A stretch of DNA of 54,430 bases from an uncultured Eubacteriales bacterium (GCA_902792295.1 CADAZC010000021.1:1-54430); one strand, 5' to 3'. Positions 7,523 to 16,492 are shown, counted from the stretch's first letter. Made by a program: numbers and translations. Notes: generated by a model from the sequence alone, not told the origin.

Positions 7523-9196
7523 ATGAAAGAGTATGCGGCTTTCGCCGCTTCGGAAAGGATCAACGCTTTGGCACGACGCGCATTGTACCGCGAATACCGT
7601 CCGGAGACCTTCACTGAGGTCATCGGGCAGGATCATATCACCACTATTCTGAAAAACCAGGTGCGGGAGGGCAAGCTCTCTCACGCCTATCTGTTCTGCG
7701 GCTCGCGCGGAACGGGCAAAACGACCTCGGCGAAGATCCTTTCGCGCGCGGTCAACTGTCTCGACCCGAAGGACGGCGAGCCGTGCGGTACCTGTTCGGC
7801 GTGCCGGCTCGTCAAGGCGGGCAGCGCCGACGTGATCGAGATCGACGCCGCGTCGAACAACAGCGTCGACAACGTCCGTGCGCTGATCGAGCAGGCGCAG
7901 TTTGCGCCGCTGGAGCTTCGCTATCGCGTGTTCATCATCGACGAGGTGCACATGCTCTCGAACGCGGCGTTCAACGCGCTTTTGAAAACGCTCGAGGAGC
8001 CGCCGAAGCACGTCCTCTTCATTCTTGCGACGACCGAGCCGCAAAAACTGCCCGCGACCATCGTTTCGCGGTGCCAGCGGTTCGATTTTCACCGTCTGAC
8101 GATCGCGCACATCGTGGCAAACCTGACCGCGGTGCTCGAAAAGGCGGGCGCCGTCATCGAGCCGAACGGACTCCGGCTGATCGCCCGCGCCGCGGACGGC
8201 GGCATGCGCGACGCGCTGTCGCTTGCCGACCAGTGCCTTTCCTATGCGGGCAATCATGTAACGGAACAGAACGTATTGGATGCGCTCGGCTCGGTTTCCT
8301 CCGCCATGCTCGAGGACACCGCAAAGGCGCTTCTTACCGGCAGCGCCGCGGACGCCGTGCGCGCGCTCGACGAGGTCGTTCGAAACGGACGCGACCTCGG
8401 CGTGTTCCTTTCCGATCTGTCGCGGCATTTCCGCGCGCTGCTGCTTGCCAAGACCTGCGGGAACTGCGCGGACCTTTTGGACTGCACCGACGACCAGATG
8501 CAGCGGTATCAGAAGGTCGCAAAGGACGCGGACGAAGCGCGCATCCTCTATGCGATGGAGCAGATCCTTTCGGTGCAGAGCAAGCTGAAACTGTTTCCCG
8601 CGCCGCGCATTCCGATCGAAACGACGTTCGTGCGCATCTGCCGTCCGGTCGACGATCTGAGCGTTGCCGCGCTGGAAGCGCGCGTGGCGCTTCTGGAAAC
8701 GCGTCCCGCACCCGCGCCGGCCGAACTGTCTGCGCCGGTCGAACCGCCCGCGCCGAAGGCGGAGGAGCCCCTTCCGCCGTGGGACGATGCGCCCGCAGAG
8801 CCGGAGCCGGCGGTTGCGCCCGCGCCCGAACCCGTCAGGGAAGCGCCGGTTCAAACGAAGCCCGTCGAACCGTCCGCGGCAAAAGCCGGCGGCGAAGCGG
8901 AAGCGATCTGGGCAATGGTGAAACAGAAGATCATGGAAATGAACCCGATGGTTTATTTCTATGTGAAGGAAACGCGCGGCACGGCGCTGAACGGCGACGT
9001 GCTTACCGTGGAGTTTCCAGCGGCGCAGGAGAGCAATCTGAACGGCATGCGCGCCCCGCGCAATCTGAAGATCGCAAAGGATGCGATCGACGCGATCCGT
9101 CCCGGCACGGAACTGACGTTCCGGCTGGAGGCGCTGATGGACGAAAACGAAGAAAAACTGAAAGAGCTTTTCGGAAGCAGTCTGACGATACAATAA
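7523..9196 (+). CDS. dnaX: DNA polymerase III subunits gamma/tau
   Basis: DnaX is the clamp-loader ATPase of the replicative polymerase. AAA+ motifs are clear: Walker A GSRGTGKTTSAKIL, four zinc-binding cysteines in CLDPKDGEPCGTCSACRL, Walker B VFIIDEVHML, and the arginine-finger region TIVSRCQRFDFHR. Domain III and a Pro/Ala-rich linker (about residues 395-465) follow, then a tau-like C-terminal domain. Two starts compete. ATG 7523 has no Shine-Dalgarno and sits 5 bases after the -10 box. TTG 7568 has AAAGGA 8 bases upstream and gives the family-like start MARRALYREYRPETF. I saw no A-rich slippery site for making gamma. It heads the dnaX-ybaB-recR-amidase-arcA-arcB unit. Confidence 0.95.
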   Translation: MKEYAAFAASERINALARRALYREYRPETFTEVIGQDHITTILKNQVREGKLSHAYLFCGSRGTGKTTSAKILSRAVNCLDPKDGEPCGTCSACRLVKAGSADVIEIDAASNNSVDNVRALIEQAQFAPLELRYRVFIIDEVHMLSNAAFNALLKTLEEPPKHVLFILATTEPQKLPATIVSRCQRFDFHRLTIAHIVANLTAVLEKAGAVIEPNGLRLIARAADGGMRDALSLADQCLSYAGNHVTEQNVLDALGSVSSAMLEDTAKALLTGSAADAVRALDEVVRNGRDLGVFLSDLSRHFRALLLAKTCGNCADLLDCTDDQMQRYQKVAKDADEARILYAMEQILSVQSKLKLFPAPRIPIETTFVRICRPVDDLSVAALEARVALLETRPAPAPAELSAPVEPPAPKAEEPLPPWDDAPAEPEPAVAPAPEPVREAPVQTKPVEPSAAKAGGEAEAIWAMVKQKIMEMNPMVYFYVKETRGTALNGDVLTVEFPAAQESNLNGMRAPRNLKIAKDAIDAIRPGTELTFRLEALMDENEEKLKELFGSSLTIQ

Positions 9197-9209
9197 CGGA
9201 GGTAACAAC

Positions 9210-9545
9210 ATGGCAAGAGGCGGATTCCCGATGGGCGGCGGCATGAATATGCAGCAGATGATGATGAAAGCCCAGAAGATGCAGCAGGAGATCCAGAAGA
9301 AGCAGCAGGAACTGAACGAAACCGAGTTTTCGGCGACGGCGGGCGGCGGCATGGTTACGGTGACCGTGCTGGGCGATCGGACCGTCCGGTCGATCAAGCT
9401 CGATCCCGCCTGCGTGGATCCCGACGACGTGGAAATGCTCGAAGACCTGATCGTTGCGGGCGTGAACGCCGCTTTGAAGGAAGCGAGCGACACGGTCGAG
9501 CGTGAAATGGGCAGGATCACCGGAGGCATGGGCCTTGGCTTCTGA
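9210..9545 (+). CDS. ybaB: YbaB/EbfC family nucleoid-associated protein
   Basis: The 111-residue protein has a Gly/Met-rich N-terminus (MARGGFPMGGGMNMQQMMM), a long amphipathic helix rich in Gln and Lys, then the beta-strand core EFSATAGGGMVTVTVLGDRTVRSIKLDP and a C-terminal helix. This is the YbaB/EbfC fold, a dimeric DNA-binding protein. CGGAGGTAACAAC precedes the ATG, 13 bases after dnaX. The order dnaX-ybaB-recR is conserved across bacteria and supports a role linked to DNA replication or repair. Confidence 0.95.
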   Translation: MARGGFPMGGGMNMQQMMMKAQKMQQEIQKKQQELNETEFSATAGGGMVTVTVLGDRTVRSIKLDPACVDPDDVEMLEDLIVAGVNAALKEASDTVEREMGRITGGMGLGF

Positions 9546-9546
9546 T

Positions 9547-10140
9547 ATGGCGATCGAATCCATTGAAAAACTGACGACGCAGCTTGCCCGGCTTCCCGGG
9601 ATCGGGCGTAAAACGGCGCAGCGGCTGGCGTATCATATTTTAAGCGTGCAGAAGGAACAGGCGACGGAGCTTGCGGACGCAATCCTCGCCGCGCGCGAAA
9701 AGGTGCATCCCTGTCCGGTCTGCGGCGCGTTCACCGATCTCGAAACCTGCGAGCTGTGTTCCGATCCGAAACGGACGGATGCGGTTCTGTGCGTCGTGAG
9801 CGACGCGCGCGACGTGCTCTCCATGGAAAAAACGCGTGAGTTCCACGGGCGCTATCACGTGCTGAACGGCTCGCTCTCGCCGATGAACGGCATCGGTCCG
9901 GGCGCGCTGCGCATCAACGCGCTTCTGGAACGCTGCAAGACCGGCACGGTCAAGGAGGTCATCCTTGCCACGAATCCGGACGTGGAGGGCGAGGCAACCG
10001 CTTCGTATATCGCGAAACTTTTGAAGCCGCTCGGCGTGACCACGTCGCGCATCGCGCACGGCATTCCGATCGGCGGCAATCTGGAATACACCGACGAGGT
10101 CACGCTTGCCAAAGCGCTCGAAGGGCGAAGGATTCTCTGA
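9547..10140 (+). CDS. recR: Recombination mediator RecR
   Basis: RecR, 197 residues, works with RecO and RecF to load RecA at gaps. The order of domains is the usual one: an N-terminal helix-hairpin-helix (LARLPGIGRKTAQRLAYHIL), a four-cysteine zinc finger (CPVCGAFTDLETCELC), and a Toprim domain with VVSDARDVLSMEKT and ILATNPDVEGEATASYIAKLL. The ATG at 9547 lies one base after the ybaB stop, so the longer frame from 9502 is not needed. Its stop overlaps the next start (TGATG). Confidence 0.96.
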   Translation: MAIESIEKLTTQLARLPGIGRKTAQRLAYHILSVQKEQATELADAILAAREKVHPCPVCGAFTDLETCELCSDPKRTDAVLCVVSDARDVLSMEKTREFHGRYHVLNGSLSPMNGIGPGALRINALLERCKTGTVKEVILATNPDVEGEATASYIAKLLKPLGVTTSRIAHGIPIGGNLEYTDEVTLAKALEGRRIL

Positions 10141-11042
10141 TGAAAAAACGGCTCCGTATCGCGGCATTGCTGATTCTGATGCTTGCGCTTGCCTGCGCAC
10201 ACCCGCAGCAGGCGGAAGCACCGGATACGCCTGCGCCTGCGGAGCAAACCGATCCGGTCGATGTCGTCGCGACGCCGGTATCCGACATGGTTTCGTACGA
10301 AGCGACGCCCGAACCGGTCGTACCGACGCCGACGCCCACGCCCACACCCGTGCCGACGCCGACGCCGTCGCCCACGCCCGCGCCGCTTGAAGGCGTCACG
10401 ATCGGGCTGGATCCGGGGCATCAGCAGCGCGCGAACTTCAGCACCGAACCGATCGCGCCGGGCGAAAAGACGGAGAAGGCAAAGTGCTCCTCCGGCACGC
10501 GCGGCATCGTGACCGGCGTTTATGAATACGAGGTCAATCTGAAGGTCGCATTGAAGCTGCGCAGACTTCTGGAGCAGAACGGCGCAACGGTGGTGCTTAC
10601 ACGCACGACGAACAACGTAAACCTTTCCAACCGTTCGCGCGCGGAGTATTTCAACGACCGCGAGGTCGATCTTGCGATTCTTCTGTACTGCAACGGCGCA
10701 GACGACACGGGCATTCGCGGCGCGTTCATGCTGCTGCCGACCAAGGAGCGCACGTCATTCTTCAGCGAAAACGCGCGGGCGGCGACGACGATCCTCGAGC
10801 ACTACTGCGCAGCGACCGGACTTCCGACGCGAAAAGGCAACGGCATCGTGTATACCGCCACGCAAACGGCGTTCAACTGGTGCACACGACCGATTATTTG
10901 CATAGAAATGGGTCATTTGAGCAACGAATCAGACGACTTGCTCTTGACGAACAACGCTTTTCAAGATAAGATGGCTGTTGGGATCTATGAGGGTATCTTT
11001 GCATACCTGCATCCCGATTCGGCTTCAGAAGGAGGAGACTGA
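10140..11042 (+). CDS. N-acetylmuramoyl-L-alanine amidase-like lipoprotein (Amidase_3) lacking one zinc ligand
   Basis: The 300-residue protein has a signal peptide with lipobox LALAC (Cys about residue 20), a Pro/Thr linker (about 58-82) and an Amidase_3 domain from VTIGLDPGHQ. His94 (DPGH) and Glu131 (YEYEVN) match two of the three zinc ligands, and CIEMGHLSN holds the catalytic Glu. The third ligand, normally His in (S/R)IHAN, is Tyr183 here (ILLYCNGADD). It may therefore be inactive or use the adjacent Cys184. It should be anchored outside the membrane, acting on or binding murein. It overlaps recR by one base and arcA by ATGA. Its last 130 bases are more AT-rich than its neighbours. Confidence 0.85.
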   Translation: MKKRLRIAALLILMLALACAHPQQAEAPDTPAPAEQTDPVDVVATPVSDMVSYEATPEPVVPTPTPTPTPVPTPTPSPTPAPLEGVTIGLDPGHQQRANFSTEPIAPGEKTEKAKCSSGTRGIVTGVYEYEVNLKVALKLRRLLEQNGATVVLTRTTNNVNLSNRSRAEYFNDREVDLAILLYCNGADDTGIRGAFMLLPTKERTSFFSENARAATTILEHYCAATGLPTRKGNGIVYTATQTAFNWCTRPIICIEMGHLSNESDDLLLTNNAFQDKMAVGIYEGIFAYLHPDSASEGGD

Positions 11043-12262
11043 TGAACAAACCGATCTGCGTACGGTCCGAGGTCGGAAAACTGAAGACGGTCATGCTGCA
11101 CTGCCCGGGCACGGAACTGGAAAACCTGATGCCCGACTACCTTGCGCGGCAGCTGTTCGACGACATTCCGTATCTTGTTCACGCAAAGGTGGAGCACGAT
11201 CAGTTCGCGCAGACGCTGCGCGACTGCGGCGTCGAGGTTCTGTATCTGACGACGCTGCTCAAGGAAGCGGTCGAGGCGGCGAACGCCAGGGACGAGCTGA
11301 TCTGGGAGTACATCCGCGAAGCGAACATCGCGGCGGAAGGCGCCGAACAGGCGGTCAACGAATACCTTTCTTCGCTGCCGCTGGATCGGCTGATCCAGGT
11401 TCTGGCGGGCGGCGTCCGCAAGAGCGACATCCCGAAGGTCGAAAAGCGGCATCTGGTCGACTACACGGACGACAAGTACCCGTTCTACGTCGATCCCATG
11501 CCGAACCTCTATTTCACGCGCGACCCGTTCATGAACGTCGGCGACGGCGTGCTGATCTCGCGCATGGCGAACGAGGTCCGGCGCCGCGAAACGCTGTTTG
11601 CGAAATACATCTTCAAGTATCATCCGGTCTACAAATGGGTGCCGAAGTACCATGACCGCACCGACGTGCATTCGCTCGAAGGCGGCGACTGCCTTGTGCT
11701 TTCGGACAGAGCCGTTGCGTTCGGCATGTCGCAGCGCACCAGCGCGCAGGCGGTGGAGCTGGCGGCGAACCGGCTGATCGGCGAGCGCACCGGCATCCGC
11801 GAGATCCTTGCGGTCGACATCCCCAAGGTGCGCGCGTTCATGCATCTCGATACCGTCATGACGATGGTCGACGTCGATTCGTTCGTCGTGCATCCGAACA
11901 TTCTGCGCACGATGCGCGCGTTCCGGCTCACAAAGCCCGACGGACAGCGGCTGAAGATCGAAGAAGAAACGCGTCCGCTCGTCGACGTCTTCTCCGACGC
12001 GCTCGAACGGAAGGTCCGCTTCATCGAATGCGGCGGCGCAAGCGAGATCGACGCGGCGCGTGAGCAGTGGAACGACGGCGCAAACACGCTTTGCGTCGCG
12101 CCCGGCGAGGTCGTCACCTATTCGCGCAACTACGTGACGAACCGGATCCTGAGAGAAAACGGCATCACGGTCCACGAGATCCCGTCCGCGGAGCTTTCGA
12201 GAGGCCGCGGCGGTCCGCGCTGCATGAGCATGCCGTTCGTCCGCGAACCCGTTTCCAAATAA
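11042..12262 (+). CDS. arcA: Arginine deiminase
   Basis: ArcA (406 residues) hydrolyses L-arginine to citrulline and ammonia, the first step of the arginine deiminase pathway. Family motifs are present: VMLHCPGTELENL near the N-terminus, PNLYFTRDPF (substrate Asp), LEGGDCL, HLDTVMTMVD (catalytic His and Asp), and the nucleophile Cys394 in RGGPRCMSMPF. The start overlaps the amidase stop as ATGA and AGGAGG lies just upstream. It therefore shares a transcript with dnaX-recR, an unusual neighbourhood. arcB follows after 36 bases. Confidence 0.97.
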   Translation: MNKPICVRSEVGKLKTVMLHCPGTELENLMPDYLARQLFDDIPYLVHAKVEHDQFAQTLRDCGVEVLYLTTLLKEAVEAANARDELIWEYIREANIAAEGAEQAVNEYLSSLPLDRLIQVLAGGVRKSDIPKVEKRHLVDYTDDKYPFYVDPMPNLYFTRDPFMNVGDGVLISRMANEVRRRETLFAKYIFKYHPVYKWVPKYHDRTDVHSLEGGDCLVLSDRAVAFGMSQRTSAQAVELAANRLIGERTGIREILAVDIPKVRAFMHLDTVMTMVDVDSFVVHPNILRTMRAFRLTKPDGQRLKIEEETRPLVDVFSDALERKVRFIECGGASEIDAAREQWNDGANTLCVAPGEVVTYSRNYVTNRILRENGITVHEIPSAELSRGRGGPRCMSMPFVREPVSK

Positions 12263-12298
12263 GAAATCCAAAATATCACATACAGAAAGGAAAAAACT

Positions 12299-13291
12299 AT
12301 GTTCCAGGGAAGAAACTTTCTCACGCTGCTCGACTACACACCCGACGAGATCCGCGCGCTTTTGAAGCTTGCGCATCAGGTCAAGGCCGAAAAGAAACAG
12401 GGCATTTTCCCGAAGCGCATGGCGAACAAGAACGTCGTGCTGCTGTTCGAGAAAACCAGCACCCGCACCCGCTGCGCGTTTGAGACCGCGGCGTACGACG
12501 AGGGCGCAAACGTCACGTTTTTGAGCAACAGCCAGATGGGCAAGAAGGAATCGCTTGAAGACACCGCAAAGGTGCTCGGCAGATTCTACGACGGCATCGA
12601 GTTCCGCGGCTTCAAGCAGGAGACCGTCGAACTGCTCGCCAAATACAGCGGCGTTCCGGTGTGGAACGGTCTTACGGACCTCTATCATCCCACGCAGGTC
12701 CTTGCGGACTGGATGACGATCGAGGAGCACGTCAATAAACCCCTCAATAAGGTCAAGTTCGTGTACGTCGGCGACGCGCGCAACAACATGGGCAACTCCC
12801 TGATGATCGGCTGCGCCAAGATGGGCATGCACTTCGTCGGCATCGCGCCGAAGGCGTTGTTCCCGTCCGAGGAGCTCGTGAACAAGATGCGTGAGCTCTG
12901 CAAGGAGACCGGAGGCCAAATCGAGCTTTCCGATTCGATCGATGCGGTCGAGGGCGCGGACGTCATCTACACCGACGTCTGGGTATCCATGGGCGAGGAA
13001 GCGCAGTTCGAAGAGCGCATCCGTCTTCTGGAGCCGTACCGCGTGACGATGGACATGCTGAAGAAGACCGGCAATCCGGACGTCATCTTCGAGCACTGCC
13101 TGCCGTCGTTCCACGACCTTGAGACGAGCGTCGGCAAGGATATCTACGATCGCTTCGGGCTCAAAGAGATGGAAGTTTCCGACGAGGTCTTCCGTTCGAA
13201 GCACAGCGTCGTGTTCGACGAGGCGGAGAACCGCATGCACACGATCAAGGCGGTCATGGTCGCCACGATGTCCGACACGCTGGATAAATAA
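12299..13291 (+). CDS. arcB: Ornithine carbamoyltransferase (catabolic)
   Basis: The 330-residue enzyme interconverts citrulline plus phosphate with ornithine plus carbamoyl phosphate. The carbamoyl phosphate loop STRTR (residues 54-58), HPTQ (about 139-142), the ornithine-binding DVWVSMG and HCLPSFHD (from residue 266) are all present. Its place directly after arcA points to the catabolic direction, feeding carbamoyl phosphate to ArcC encoded 7 kb downstream. AGAAAGGAAAAAACT precedes the ATG. A strong terminator follows, so it ends the dnaX-arcB transcript. Confidence 0.96.
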   Translation: MFQGRNFLTLLDYTPDEIRALLKLAHQVKAEKKQGIFPKRMANKNVVLLFEKTSTRTRCAFETAAYDEGANVTFLSNSQMGKKESLEDTAKVLGRFYDGIEFRGFKQETVELLAKYSGVPVWNGLTDLYHPTQVLADWMTIEEHVNKPLNKVKFVYVGDARNNMGNSLMIGCAKMGMHFVGIAPKALFPSEELVNKMRELCKETGGQIELSDSIDAVEGADVIYTDVWVSMGEEAQFEERIRLLEPYRVTMDMLKKTGNPDVIFEHCLPSFHDLETSVGKDIYDRFGLKEMEVSDEVFRSKHSVVFDEAENRMHTIKAVMVATMSDTLDK

Positions 13292-13335
13292 TCGGCAAAT
13301 CGCATAGAACACGGTCGAAAAACAGATCGTCAAAC

Positions 13336-13368
13336 AAAAAGCAGATGCGAAACAACATCTGCTTTTTT
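13336..13368 (+). terminator. Terminator after arcB
   Basis: AAAAAGCAGATG (13336-13347) pairs with CATCTGCTTTTT (13356-13367) around an 8-base loop and ends in a T run. Confidence 0.88.
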
Positions 13369-13424
13369 GTTATGAAATCGCCGGTTTTCCGGGCGTAAAA
13401 CGGCATGTAAATCATATATTTTAT

Positions 13425-13453
13425 TTGACAAAACCCGAAAAAAGTGTTAATCT
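13425..13453 (+). promoter_or_regulatory. Promoter of the GntP permease gene
   Basis: TTGACA at 13425-13430 is followed after 17 bp by TAATCT (13448-13453). The flanking 100 bp are AT-rich. Confidence 0.65.
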
Positions 13454-13497
13454 TTATACGTCCCAATCAATAAAAATTCAAAGGGGGTTTATTGGGT

Positions 13498-14898
13498 ATG
13501 ACAGGGATATGGCTCATTATTGCGTTCGTCATAGCGATCGCTGCGATGATCCTGCTGATCTCGAAACTGAAGGTACATCCCTTCCTCGCGATCATGCTGA
13601 TTTCTCTCATTCTGGCGCTGATTGCGGGCATTTCTCTGGTCGACATCAAAGACGAGGCGGGGAAAGTTGTTGAAAAAGGAATCCCGACAATCATCAACGA
13701 AGGTTTTGCAAACACCTTTAAGTCCATCGGTATCGTCATTATTCTCGGCGCATTTATCGGAACCGTTCTTGAAAAGACGGGCGCCGCATTGAAGCTTGCC
13801 GATATGGTCATCAAGGTGGTCGGCGAAAAGAATCCGGGTCTTGCGGTCGAGCTCATGGGCTGGGTCGTTTCCATTCCGGTCTTCTGCGACAGCGGCTTCG
13901 TCATTCTGAACCCGATCCGCAAAGCGCTCGTCAAGCGCACCGGCAAATCGAGCGTTGCGATGACGGTCTGCCTTTCCTGCGGTCTGTACATTGCGCACGT
14001 ATTCATCCCGCCGACACCCGGCCCGATTGCTGCAGCCGGATATCTCGGAATTGCAGAAAATCTGTTGCTGGTCATCGGCATCGGCGTTCTTTGCTCGATC
14101 TTCCCGCTGATTGCAGGTTTCTTCTATGCGAAGTTCATCGGCAAGAAGATCAAGAGCGCAGACGAAGTGACCGATAACGGCGAAGTCGTCAAGACGTATG
14201 AAGAACTCAAGGCGGAGTTCGGCAAGCTTCCGAACGGCGTCATTACAATCGCTCCTCTGGTGGTCCCGATCCTTCTGATGGCTGCGTCCTCCATTATTTC
14301 GATGGCAGGCGGAACCGGCTTCTTCGCGAACCTGTTCATGTTCCTCGGCACACCGATCATGGCGCTTTCCGTCGGCACGGTTCTTGCAATCGTTCTGTTG
14401 TTCGTGAGCAAGAAGGGCAAGGACTTCTATAATATCACGAATGAAACACTGAAATCCGTCGGCCCGATTTTGTTCATCACGGCGGCCGGCGGCGTTCTCG
14501 GCAACGTCATCTCGGCATCCGGCCTGATCGGATTCATCACCGCGCCCGAGAGAGTAAACATTCTGAAGGCATTGGGTATTTTCTTCCCGTTCCTCCTGTC
14601 GGCAATTCTCAAGTGTGCGCAGGGTTCCTCCACGGTCGCGATCACGACCACGGCAAGTATCGTTGCGCCGCTTCTCGGCGCGCTCGGCTTTGCAACGCCC
14701 GTTGAGATCGCGCTTGTCGTTATGGCGATCGGCGCCGGCGCAATGACCGTGTCCCACGCGAACGACAGCTACTTCTGGGTCGTCACCAACTTCGGCGATA
14801 TGACGCCGGAACAGGGCTACAAGACGCAGACGCTGATGACGCTGGTCATCGGTCTTGCTTCGATGGTCGAGATCTTCATTCTCAGCTTGATCTTCTGA
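13498..14898 (+). CDS. GntP family permease, probably for glycerate or a related sugar acid
   Basis: This protein of 466 residues is strongly hydrophobic with about 12-14 membrane segments. It matches the GntP (gluconate:H+ symporter) family, including PVFCDSGFVILNPI and the conserved FIPPTPGPIAAA loop, plus a C-terminal AMTVSHANDSYFWVV segment. Members carry gluconate, glycerate, D-serine or similar acids. The next gene is a glycerate kinase, so glycerate is the most likely substrate (inference). I chose ATG 13498; a TTG two codons earlier is also possible, with GGGGG before both. Its codon use has more AT than the surrounding housekeeping genes. Confidence 0.9.
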   Translation: MTGIWLIIAFVIAIAAMILLISKLKVHPFLAIMLISLILALIAGISLVDIKDEAGKVVEKGIPTIINEGFANTFKSIGIVIILGAFIGTVLEKTGAALKLADMVIKVVGEKNPGLAVELMGWVVSIPVFCDSGFVILNPIRKALVKRTGKSSVAMTVCLSCGLYIAHVFIPPTPGPIAAAGYLGIAENLLLVIGIGVLCSIFPLIAGFFYAKFIGKKIKSADEVTDNGEVVKTYEELKAEFGKLPNGVITIAPLVVPILLMAASSIISMAGGTGFFANLFMFLGTPIMALSVGTVLAIVLLFVSKKGKDFYNITNETLKSVGPILFITAAGGVLGNVISASGLIGFITAPERVNILKALGIFFPFLLSAILKCAQGSSTVAITTTASIVAPLLGALGFATPVEIALVVMAIGAGAMTVSHANDSYFWVVTNFGDMTPEQGYKTQTLMTLVIGLASMVEIFILSLIF

Positions 14899-14910
14899 TC
14901 CGGGCAAACG

Positions 14911-14939
14911 GCGCGCTGTCATTTTTGACAGCGCGCTTT
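14911..14939 (+). terminator. Hairpin between the permease and glycerate kinase genes
   Basis: GCGCGCTGTCA (14911-14921) pairs perfectly with TGACAGCGCGC (14926-14936) over a TTTT loop; only a short T run follows. It may attenuate or partly terminate transcription into the kinase gene. Confidence 0.6.
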
Positions 14940-14956
14940 CGTTATTAGGAGGTACT

Positions 14957-16192
14957 ATGAATCAATTGCTACGTTCTCATGCGGATCTGATCGTAAAGGA
15001 TGCGATCGCCGCCGTGCAGCCGGACGCCGCGGTGCAGCGTGCGCTGGAAAAGATGCATTTCCCGGGACGCGTTTTATTGGTCGCCGCGGGCAAGGCCGCG
15101 TGGCAGATGGCGAAAGCCGCGTCCGACGTGCTGAAAAGCCGGATCGAAAAGGGCGTTGTCGTCACCAAGTACGGACACGTGATGGGACCGATCGCCAATT
15201 TCGACTGCTTCGAAGCGGGGCATCCCGTGCCGGATGAAAACTCGTTCAAGGGCACACAGGCGGCGCTCGACCTCGTTGCGGACCTCTCCGAGCAGGACAC
15301 CGTTCTGTTCCTGCTTTCCGGCGGCGGCAGCGCACTGTTTGAAAAGCCGCTGGTACCCGCAGCGGAACTGCAGGATATCACCGGGCAGCTTTTGGCGTGC
15401 GGCGCGGACATCACCGAAATCAACACCATCCGCAAGCGCCTTTCACAGGTCAAGGGCGGACGGTTCGCGCAGATCTGCTGGCCGGCAAGGGTCGAAGCGG
15501 TCATCCTTTCGGACATCCTCGGCGACCCGCTCGACATGATCGCGTCCGGTCCCGCCTGTCCCGACTCCTCCACGGCGGAGGATGCGCAGCGCATCGCAAA
15601 GAAATACGGTCTTAAAATGTCGGATGCGGCGCGCGCGCTTCTGGATGTGGAAACGCCGAAGGTGCTCAATAACGTGCGCTCGCAGATCAACGGCAGCGTG
15701 CGCGAACTGTGCGCCGCTGCGGCAAAGACGTGCATGCAGCTCGGCTACACGCCGGTGCTGCTCACGGATCAGCTCTGCTGTCAGGCAAAGGAGGCGGGCA
15801 GCTTCCTTGCGACGATTCTGAAAACGCATGCCTTCGACGGCGAGTCGCTTGCGTTCATCGCGGGCGGCGAAACGGTGGTCAAGCTCATCGGCAAGGGACT
15901 GGGCGGACGCAATCAGGAACTGGCGCTTGCCGCCGCAGCCGGGATCGCGGGCATGAAAAACGCAGCCGTCTTCTCGGTGGGCAGCGACGGCACCGACGGA
16001 CCGACCGACGCCGCGGGCGGCTACACCGACGGCGATACCGTTGCAGAGCTCAAAAACTACGGACTCACCGTGGACGACGTGCTCAACAACAACGATGCCT
16101 ATCATGCGCTCGGAAAGACCGGCGGACTCATTATGACGGGTCCCACCGGCACGAACGTCAACGACGTTGCGGTCGCGCTGCTTCGCGCGTAA
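14957..16192 (+). CDS. Glycerate kinase, MOFRL/DUF4147 type (glycerate 2-kinase)
   Basis: The 411-residue protein has the N-terminal DUF4147 domain with AAGKAAWQMAKAA, FEAGHPVPDENS and the phosphate-binding LSGGGSALFEKP, and the C-terminal MOFRL domain with GGETVV, GLGGRNQELALAAA and GSDGTDGPTDAAGG. This class phosphorylates glycerate to 2-phosphoglycerate in the cytoplasm. Together with the GntP permease it forms a glycerate-use unit. AGGAGGTACT precedes the ATG. The next gene is convergent, with a shared terminator. Confidence 0.93.
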   Translation: MNQLLRSHADLIVKDAIAAVQPDAAVQRALEKMHFPGRVLLVAAGKAAWQMAKAASDVLKSRIEKGVVVTKYGHVMGPIANFDCFEAGHPVPDENSFKGTQAALDLVADLSEQDTVLFLLSGGGSALFEKPLVPAAELQDITGQLLACGADITEINTIRKRLSQVKGGRFAQICWPARVEAVILSDILGDPLDMIASGPACPDSSTAEDAQRIAKKYGLKMSDAARALLDVETPKVLNNVRSQINGSVRELCAAAAKTCMQLGYTPVLLTDQLCCQAKEAGSFLATILKTHAFDGESLAFIAGGETVVKLIGKGLGGRNQELALAAAAGIAGMKNAAVFSVGSDGTDGPTDAAGGYTDGDTVAELKNYGLTVDDVLNNNDAYHALGKTGGLIMTGPTGTNVNDVAVALLRA

Positions 16193-16204
16193 GATTCAAA
16201 AGAA

Positions 16205-16232
16205 AAAGAGCCCTGCTTCTGCAGGGCTCTTT
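16205..16232. terminator. Bidirectional terminator between glycerate kinase and the 63-residue protein gene
   Basis: AAAGAGCCCTGC (16205-16216) pairs with GCAGGGCTCTTT (16221-16232) over a TTCT loop. It lies between convergent genes. Confidence 0.85.
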
Positions 16233-16241
16233 GATTGTTGA

Positions 16242-16433
16242 TTAGTTCTCTTTCTTTTCCGGTTCGATCACAACGTCCGCTTTTGCTTCTTCTTTTTTCT
16301 GATCTTCCTTATCCGCCCAGTCCGAAACCGCCTTTGCGCCGGTCTTGACGGATTTCACGATGCTGCTGCCGAGGTCTTTGCCGAGCTCGCCGAAGTCCTG
16401 ACCGACTTTCTTCCAGCTTTCCTTTAACGACAT
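16242..16433 (-). CDS. Small charged protein of unknown function
   Basis: This 63-residue protein (MSLKESWKKVGQDFGELGKD...) is predicted to be mostly helical, with an amphipathic Lys/Gly/Ser-rich first half (SSIVKSVKTGAKAVSDW) and a Glu/Lys-rich tail. Similar small helical proteins occur in Clostridia without an assigned role. AAAGGAG precedes the ATG with normal spacing, and codon use fits its neighbours, which supports translation. It lies 59 bases downstream of the NlpC/P60 gene stop and may be a separate unit. I recognise no domain. Confidence 0.65.
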   Translation of the reverse strand: MSLKESWKKVGQDFGELGKDLGSSIVKSVKTGAKAVSDWADKEDQKKEEAKADVVIEPEKKEN

Positions 16434-16492
16434 ACGCGTATCTCCTTTGCCTTTTTTCTACAGTATATCATATTCTGCGGAGTTGACAAGAC

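Noticed and set aside
7511-9682. 723-codon open frame opposite dnaX and ybaB
   Set aside because: Shadow frame; dnaX and ybaB are unmistakable on the plus strand.
10320-10390. Short repeats in the amidase gene as a CRISPR-like array
   Set aside because: They encode a Pro/Thr linker (PTPTPTP) with simple codon repetition and no spacers.
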